In this document: one piece after another, positions 57,924 to 64,000 of the stretch
Layout: every line of letters begins with the position of its first letter
Position numbering within the stretch: position 1 is the stretch's first letter
NCBI GenBank assembly: GCA_025738555.1
Contig: JAOVFP010000004.1
Coordinates: forward strand, 3,782,001 to 3,846,000
Length of the DNA stretch: 64,000 nt
From: Cyathus striatus
Taxonomy: Eukaryota; Basidiomycota; Agaricomycetes; Agaricales; Nidulariaceae
Direction: 5' to 3'
Notes under the pieces: generated by a model
What the model was told of the DNA's origin: nothing
Seen by the model: only the letters and a program-made list of their open reading frames with translations
The model's database searches: none
Translations under genes and position numbers: made by a program

Positions 57924-60235
57924 TTAGACCAGGGTTCGCTTCTCCTCAACGGCCTTCTGAACCCAGCGCAAGAGAACGGCTTCAAGCATGTCTTCCCAGC
58001 CTTCGTCCTTGTGGGCCACAATCTTAGCGTCAAAGAGAAGAGGTGGTTCAGTGGATTTGGCAAATCTGGGTACTAGTCCAGGAGAAGGCAAAGGCGTGCC
58101 TGGAAGTACTTGATTCATGTCGGATGGCTGAGAAGGAGTCTGGATTGGGAGTAAGTATCGCAGCTTGAGAGCGCTTTTGGAAAAGGTTAATGAGCTTCGT
58201 CGGACAGAGTTATGCCACAAGACTTACCCTGCCCATAGTCTAAGGTTATCAGTTCTCCGGAACGTCCAACCCCTCTTTGCTACAGCTCCGGCATCACCTT
58301 CTTTCTCCGCCTTCAGTTCCAGAGCAAGGATATCATGGATACCATCCGGACTAACAAAGCCCCATGGCTTCTTCGATTTCCGGACACAGGCATTGTAAGA
58401 GACACAGAGAAGCTGTCCGGATGAGAGGCTGTTGAGGAAGCCTATTCGAGAAGTAGGTGGTGCCAGTGCCATTTGTAAATGTTCCGGGAGAAACGACGAT
58501 AATAAAGCATGTGCTCTGGCTAAAGCAGAAGATTAGAAGACTTTAGGAACAACATTAGTTTGAGATGTTACCAAAGTCGTCTCCAACATAAAACGTTCTC
58601 CTAGCCCATCGAGGTAGCTCATCATCATCAACCTCGTCTTCACCCTCCTCTTCAGGCAGTTGCCACTCATCCCCCTCCTCTTCCTCCTCTCCAATCCCCT
58701 CCATTGTCTGAGGCTCTTCACTGAGTGACATACCAACCATCATCTTCACCATCCCATCGCTCACCCGTCTCTTCCCCCTTTCCTTGGACGGGGTCCGCAT
58801 CCCTTCCAGATCACCAGCACTCACCCTCCGTCTAGCACTCTTCATCATTAACTTCCTCTTCTCCCGCATCCAACCTCGTTCGGGTGTAATTTCTCCTTCA
58901 TTCTTGCCGCGGAAGAGTACCTCATCTACGACGTCTAGATATGCCGTAACTATCTTCCGCTCGGGAAAGAGTTCACTGAGGTAGACATCCTGTCGGTACA
59001 ACCATCCACTTCCAAGCACCAGACGTTCGTCCCAGTGCTCCCGTTTCTCCAACTCTTCCTCACTCTCAATGTCACTTTCGTTATCATCGTCCCATACCGG
59101 CACAGGATCGTACCGACCTTGAACTTGTACAAGAGAGAAACTGACACTAGCGTCGGGGTCTATGATGGCGCTACGAAGGGGATGTTCGTCTGGCGGGAGC
59201 TCCATAGCACTTGCGCTTCCGCCTGGGCTCTTCGAGCCACTGTCGCTCTGAGCGTCATATGCGTCATCCGCAAGTGGCAGACGACACCTTTCCTCCAGAT
59301 CACGAAGAACGGCAAGAACTTCCAGTGCGGATTTTCGAATAAACGTCAGCGGATCGGCAGGCTGCCTTGCCTGTGAGCTTGTTGAAGGTCTCGAGGTGGA
59401 AGGCCCTAGATTCTTGGGTCGAAACTGGGCTCGTATAGTTACGGCCGACTCATCCGGCAAGGATACGACGTAGTTCCTTATCGATCGTACCGCTCTGGTG
59501 GTTGTTTTCAAAACATCCAAAACGTCGATATGTGTTCCTGGAGCAGGCTGTACGGCGCTTATTTCGTCATCTACTCTCCAGGCACTGGTGACAGATATCA
59601 AGTCATCGATGACCCCAGGAAGGAGTGTCTCAGGATCAATTTCAGAGGTTTTTACGTGTGGAGAGAAAGCGAGCTTCGGAGGAGAAGGAACAGAAGGCGT
59701 GGGCGGGAGGTTGAACTCGGCGATGCTGCCGATGGAAGGTGGTGACGGGATATGAGAAAGTCCGCCGATTGCTGGTACAAGCCCTTGTGTTTCTTCTCTA
59801 GAGGACTGAAGAGAAAGTCAGTAACTAAGTTACGCGCGAAAAGGAAGGAAAGAGTTAAATAATGAAGCGCAAATGCACGAGCCATTCTCGTAAGGGTAAT
59901 AGTGCCGAGGTGTTTCCAGCCACCGCGAATGCTAGCATCGCAGACGTGTACTATGGACGAAAGAAAGTTGGAGACATGCCTTTTTCTTGCTGCAAGGCCA
60001 TTTTTCGTAAAGTAATACTGCAGGTGCTCTATGCTTCCCAAAGCCAGAACACTCTCGCGCTTGGCAGCACTACGACTGAAAGGTTTTAGGGGCTTATTTG
60101 AAGAGAGTGAGTTTGGATAAAAGGCCGTTTGTCTACGGGCCTTTTTGAGGGCGACTCTGTCGGGAGAGCACGAACCAGTGGATTCGGGGTAAGAACCATA
60201 GGTGTGGAAGAAGAAGACGCGGACTCGGAGGTCAT
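57924..60235 (-). CDS. unknown, probably conserved protein with globular N-terminal helix block and C-terminal domain
   Basis: Not recognised. The start is at ATG 60235 (MTSESASSSSTPMVLTPNPL). A helical block SVLALGSIEHLQYYFTKNGL follows, but the frame between the two is broken near 60,088-60,095 (one base short in a G4/C4 run) or interrupted by an intron I cannot place. A large exon then holds GTHIDVLDVLKTTTRAVRSI and KSALEVLAVLRDLEERCRLP, a long helical region, and a disordered acidic part (GEEEEEGDEWQLPEEEG). Two later exons form a compact C-terminal domain (IGFLNSLSSGQLLCVSYNAC, KKPWGFVSPDGIHDI, DNLRLWAGALKLRYLLP) that recalls a calponin-homology fold in length and Trp placement, a weak guess. 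The stop is TAA (complement of 57924-57926). Confidence 0.7.
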
Positions 60236-60726
60236 TGCAGAGATGAATATTGGTGGTGCTGGCTATAGACAGTTGGGTGAGTTGAAGAGAAACAAGTAGA
60301 AATTTAAATGGTAGGGTATAGCAAAACGCGTGCAGGGCAGGGGACGTGGCGCACAGAAATTGAGGTGCAAGTGGGACTAGTTTAAAGTGCTTTAGCTTGG
60401 AACATGAAACTGCTGACCGTTGACAGTCATCATGATCCCCCGTGAGAACTCTTGACACCGTTGCCAACGCCGTTCAACCCATCCAGTCTATCCTTTCCAC
60501 CGCCCACCATGTTCTCCTCACCACAAACGATGTATGTAGCTACAATAGGGGCCCATTCGCGCGTGTCCCCTTATTTAAATAACGTGTGTCACCAACCCTT
60601 CCATGTTGCCCGGACAACAATTGTTCTTCGCCTAAATTTGTCAATTTGTCATTGCAGAATCTCTAATTCAATAAATTGTGGGTATATGTCGACGACAGAA
60701 AAGTTATGTAAACGACCAGCTACCAA
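60236..60726. other. intergenic ~490 bp
   Basis: Promoter of the unknown gene on the left and 3' end of the cysteine-rich gene on the right. Open frames here are not convincing. Confidence 0.5.
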
Positions 60727-61574
60727 CTACATGTACAGCAAATTCACCGCAACTCCTGCCACCACCCAGACAGCCGCCACTGTGCTACTATCAGCGCCAT
60801 TTGCAAACGCACTCGCAGCTGGAGCTGTGCTCGCTGAACCAAGAGTTACAGTACCCGTGTTCCTATTTGAAGTCGCCGCAGTGATAATGTTCTGCGTGCG
60901 GAGGATGTTATATCGTCCTCGCTGTCCCCGCTGGGGAAAACAGTTGACGGAGGGAGGCTCGGGCTTGGCGTCCTCGAAGAAGTAGTGGGGAAAGTACGGG
61001 TTGGTGAAACCGACCTCGACGTCCTGGTCAAACTGCTTCCACCGCCCGATGTCGAACACTGAGGACTTCCAAGATCATCACGAGAGCAGGTACTTCCATT
61101 CGCTATTCATTTATGTCAACATGAATTTCCTCAACTGTACCGTTCAATACTTACGACAACAGAATGTTTCGCCAGAGCAGGGAAGTAATCTTCATACTCG
61201 CAGGGTTCGTCATTAGCAATACACGTCTCGCCAATGGGGCAGCAGCCACGCTTGCCACCCCAAGTACCGCAATAGTACCCAGTTTGACAGCATCCCTCGC
61301 CTGTTGTTTGCGGCGCGTCAGTCGACGCGTCAAATGCGGACAAGGATACTGCCCACTTACTACCATCGCAGTGATGATAACCCGGATCACATTGATCATC
61401 GCCATTTTGACGAGGATTGAGGCCATATGCACCTTTTCCTGCATGAAGAAGTAGCGCAGGGATTGTGCCCGGCGCACCAACCTCAGGAGCACGTGCGACT
61501 GGTGGCAAAGTGCTCGCAGATGTAGAGAGTGCGAGAAGGGAGAGAACGACCGCAACGGTACACTTAACGGACAT
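60727..61574 (-). CDS. secreted cysteine-rich, GPI-anchored surface protein
   Basis: Family not recognised. The start at 61574 gives a signal peptide MSVKCTVAVVLSLLALSTSA. The mature part has regularly placed cysteines: CDPGYHHCDG, then (after an intron at about 61,301-61,360) EGCCQTGYYCGTWGGKRGCC followed by PIGETC and EPCEYEDYF. The two CCxxGxxC units look like a small disulfide-rich, granulin-like or chitin-binding-like domain. The next exon is FDIGRWKQFDQDVEVGFTNP. The last 35 or so residues are a Ser/Thr/Ala-rich spacer, a likely omega site near NGADSS, and the hydrophobic tail VAAVWVVAGVAVNLLYM, all typical for GPI attachment. The stop is TAG (complement of 60727-60729). Likely a cell-wall or surface protein; role unknown. 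Confidence 0.82.
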
Positions 61575-62237
61575 GTTTACACAGACAGAGATACCAAGAA
61601 GGACGAAGAAAAAAAGGGACGAACTACTAGTGCAGGCAAAAAAAAAGAAAGAGCAGTAAGGCTCTTTATATTTTTCCTTGCTATTCAACGATACGATAGC
61701 CCGTTCCGAATAGTCAAGGCAATAGGCCCTTTCTGTCATGCAGGGGTTGTTCGATAGTAGAACGAACGTGTTCCTAATCTTTTGTGACCTTTGCGGCCTA
61801 TGTTACGGGTGGGCAATGTCCAAATAATTTTATTTAGACGCCGCCTGCGATTGATATTAGGTGATATTCACAATTGTTCTATAAACCCTGACGTTCATTA
61901 GATTTTTATCAGCGCGGGAGTGGGATCAGGCCGGATCTTCGACGTTTTAAGCTTCTCGAAGATCGGCGTCCTATTTTCGTTCTATTCAAGCCAACTAGCG
62001 AGTTTGACTTGCAGTCGACTTTTTTTCCAATACTTTGTTGAGATTTGACACTTTCCAACAAACAACGGAACTAAAGCAGCCACTTCCTGAGCCCAGCCAC
62101 TGGCGTTGATTAATGATTGTTAGGAACAAGTCAGGAACTAAAAGGCAACGACTATTTACGTCTGAGGCCTTGGCGTTGTCGCCAAGCTCAGCCCTCATTC
62201 AACCAACATTCAACCCCAGTGAAAAGTGGATGTATTG

Positions 62238-62482
62238 GGATCGAGTGGGAATCGAGTGGGAATCGAGTGTGAGCGAGCAGAATCGAGCTGGATCAAGAAA
62301 ATCATAAAAAATCGATTTCCCTTACAATTTGACCATATACTCGTTTATACTCGATTTAAATTGAGTCCGGTTGAGTGCATTTGATTTGTATTCATTAGCT
62401 ATTTTATTTTAATATTACTTGTTTTATGAAGCTCAATAAATTATATTAAAATCTAATCGAGTACAATCGAGTACAACTCGTA
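62238..62482. repeat. degenerate ATCGAGT repeat zone
   Basis: Starts with three copies of an 11-mer ending in ATCGAGTG (about 62,238-62,270), followed by scattered TCGAG or CTCGA words and the near-palindrome ACTCGATTTAAATTGAGT (about 62,349-62,366), and ends with two copies of AATCGAGTAC (about 62,455-62,475). Confidence 0.7.
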
Positions 62483-62497
62483 GATACGCTAAATACA

Positions 62498-62508
62498 CCC
62501 CCCCCCCC
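62498..62508 (+). repeat. poly-C run of 11
   Basis: Eleven consecutive C, within a C-rich stretch that continues to about 62,560. Confidence 0.9.
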
Positions 62509-63030
62509 ACCCCTCTTTCCCTCCCCCGCGTGCTCCCCCACCTACACCAGGTCCACTCCATCTCCTCCCCCTACCACCGATGTGTGTAACATCTCCAGGT
62601 GCAGACTCCGGCTCAATGTTCTCAAAACAAAAGCTGCTATAGTATGAATGTTAGTCACTTTAGATAGATTAGCTACAAGCAATACAACGTACCCATCTAT
62701 GGAACCAAAGAAATTGGTGGGATACCAAAACTGCAGCGCTGCTGTCTCTAACATGTCGGTAACGAGATGGCAATTCAGCACTCTAAATAAACACAACCGT
62801 TAGTAACATTAACGCCAGAGTATCCAGCCGCATACCTGATGACCTCTTTCCAACACCAAACCCAACCACTATCCCTTGCTATATGCGCGAGCGTTAGAAT
62901 ACAATAAACGCTGGAGTCGAAGCGTGCACCAGTTTAAGTATACCAACGAAAGTTTGAGTTGGTTAGCAACTGGTAAGTCGTCAGTTACTGCATTGCCATG
63001 CTGCATCTGTGAAGAGGTCAGCACAGCGAG

Positions 63031-63172
63031 TAGTGAGAAGGAGTGGAGGAAGAGCCTAAAGTGGAGGAGGAGGGGAGGGGCCAGAAGAGGGAGAAGGAGG
63101 GTAGGGGTGGAGGCAGGGGAAGGGGGGGGAGGGAGGGAAGGAGGAAGGAGATGGAAGCGGTAGGAGACAAAG
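63031..63172 (+). repeat. polypurine (G/A) tract with G4 potential
   Basis: About 140 bases with very few pyrimidines, including GGAGGAGGAGGGGAGGGG and a run of eight G. It explains the Pro/Leu/Ser-rich open frames on the other strand. Confidence 0.85.
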
Positions 63173-64000
63173 AAGTTATCTGTGCACGGACCAACACGAC
63201 GCGCTTGTAACTCGATCTCTGAGTTTGGTCTGAGCTTAAAATTCTTGAAAACGATGTTGAGACAAACAAATAACTTCTTCAAGAATTTGAAAGAGACTAA
63301 GTCAAAAGGTAGGTACATTTGTACAATTGAACACACCTAGGAAAATGAGTAATAGAGCGGATACATACTCAAAGAAAATGGTAACCATAAGTGCATGAGT
63401 AGATCTAAGAAAGGAAGTGGTGCGTGATTCTTATTCATTATTCAACTCTGAAGTTGAATTTTGAAATGAATTTGGTAGTTGTACTTTTGGTTCCCTAACA
63501 ACTATGTATGTTGGAAAAACAATAGTGTTCATTTTTGGACTGGAATATACCACCCTCTGATATGCCGCAATCTCTACCTTTCTACTACTGCGGGCACTAT
63601 TCCAATAAATTTAATGCACGACATATTTTCCTCAGTAGTTGGCAGTGCAACTACATAATCCAACAAGTTGTATCTAATATTTACCTAATTTGTCCCTGAA
63701 CAGATTCATTGAAGGTAAGGGCCAGGGGCTAACCACTGCTTTATGTTTCTACGGTTTTTCTGCGGGACATGGAGCATGGTCTAGCGCCGTCAATCTTTTA
63801 ATGGTCAATCTCTTTCATCTGACACATAGCCATTCTCACTACCTCCATGGACTCACTGGCACAAGGTTATGGAATGAGGCACTGCAAAGCGCTTGCGTTA
63901 AGTACCTGTCAACGTAGCAATAACAATGGCAGCTACAACGCAACTGAAGGAAGCAAGGACATAGAAGGTCTCTCCTCTGCTTAACAAGCGGAAGATAATC

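Larger units (their letters stand above)
61575..64000. other. gene-free right end: repeats, homopolymers and low complexity
   Basis: About 2.4 kb to the window edge without a supportable gene. Left: promoter of the cysteine-rich gene. Then a TCGAGT-rich repeat zone, a poly-C run and a long polypurine tract (each listed separately). The remaining open frames at 62.5-62.8 kb, 62.87-63.34 kb and 63.69-63.92 kb show no family motif and low-complexity composition. Confidence 0.6.

Noticed and set aside
62869..63336. Minus-strand open frame of 155 codons with Pro/Leu runs
   Set aside because: Produced by the polypurine tract; no domain.
63690..63917. Plus open frame of 75 codons near the right edge
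   Set aside because: Too short and without motif; could be part of a gene beyond the window but nothing supports it.
1..64000. tRNA, rRNA, CRISPR arrays, intact transposons, secondary-metabolite cluster
   Set aside because: No cloverleaf signatures, repeat-spacer arrays, transposase or reverse transcriptase motifs, nor clustered PKS/NRPS/terpene genes were seen on either strand.

Overview
The window is nuclear DNA of a filamentous basidiomycete, most likely an Agaricomycete. Almost every gene is split by short introns of about 45-80 nt with GT..AG ends. Gene families typical of mushroom-forming fungi are present: a class I hydrophobin, a DUF6533-type membrane protein, a phage-type (GH24) secreted lysozyme and a fused lysine-ketoglutarate reductase/saccharopine dehydrogenase. 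I see 24 protein-coding genes on both strands, no rRNA, tRNA or CRISPR, and no intact transposon. Gene models were built by hand from reading frames and splice signals; ends and exon joins are most reliable where a conserved motif crosses the junction.

Left part (1-15.1 kb), housekeeping: the 3' part of APC2, then VPS27 (ESCRT-0), MAK21/NOC1 (60S assembly), a bifunctional LKR/SDH lysine-catabolism enzyme and GPI1 (first step of GPI-anchor synthesis). VPS27/MAK21 and GPI1/Rho are head-to-head pairs with 200-275 bp between start codons.

Middle part (15.1-41 kb), mixed: a Rho-family GTPase; a secreted GH24 lysozyme with a long acidic spacer; a DAO-type FAD oxidoreductase with a signal peptide; an unknown Pro/Ser-rich protein; a cytosolic GH5 glycosidase; RRP42 (exosome ring) divergent from an aminopeptidase P/prolidase; a class I hydrophobin; another unknown Ser/Pro-rich protein; a DUF6533 membrane protein; an SEP-UBX Cdc48 cofactor (p47/Shp1 type, no UBA); and an FMO-like monooxygenase with a large charged insertion. 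A gene-poor AT-rich stretch at 34.3-36.0 kb contains short palindromes.

Right part (41-64 kb): an Argonaute, a gene-poor 2.6 kb, EOS1, TOM70, DPH2 divergent from YPP1, a conserved-looking unknown protein, a cysteine-rich GPI-anchored surface protein, and about 2.4 kb of gene-free repeats and low-complexity sequence up to the right edge.

Functionally the window is mostly unlinked housekeeping genes; I see no biosynthetic cluster. The most interesting items are the lysozyme with a spacer of about 255 residues lacking any Lys, Arg or His, the FMO with two hydrophilic insertions, the Argonaute (DEDD-type active site, GC-AG intron), and a set of single-base frame breaks in conserved genes that look more like homopolymer sequencing errors than real pseudogenes.
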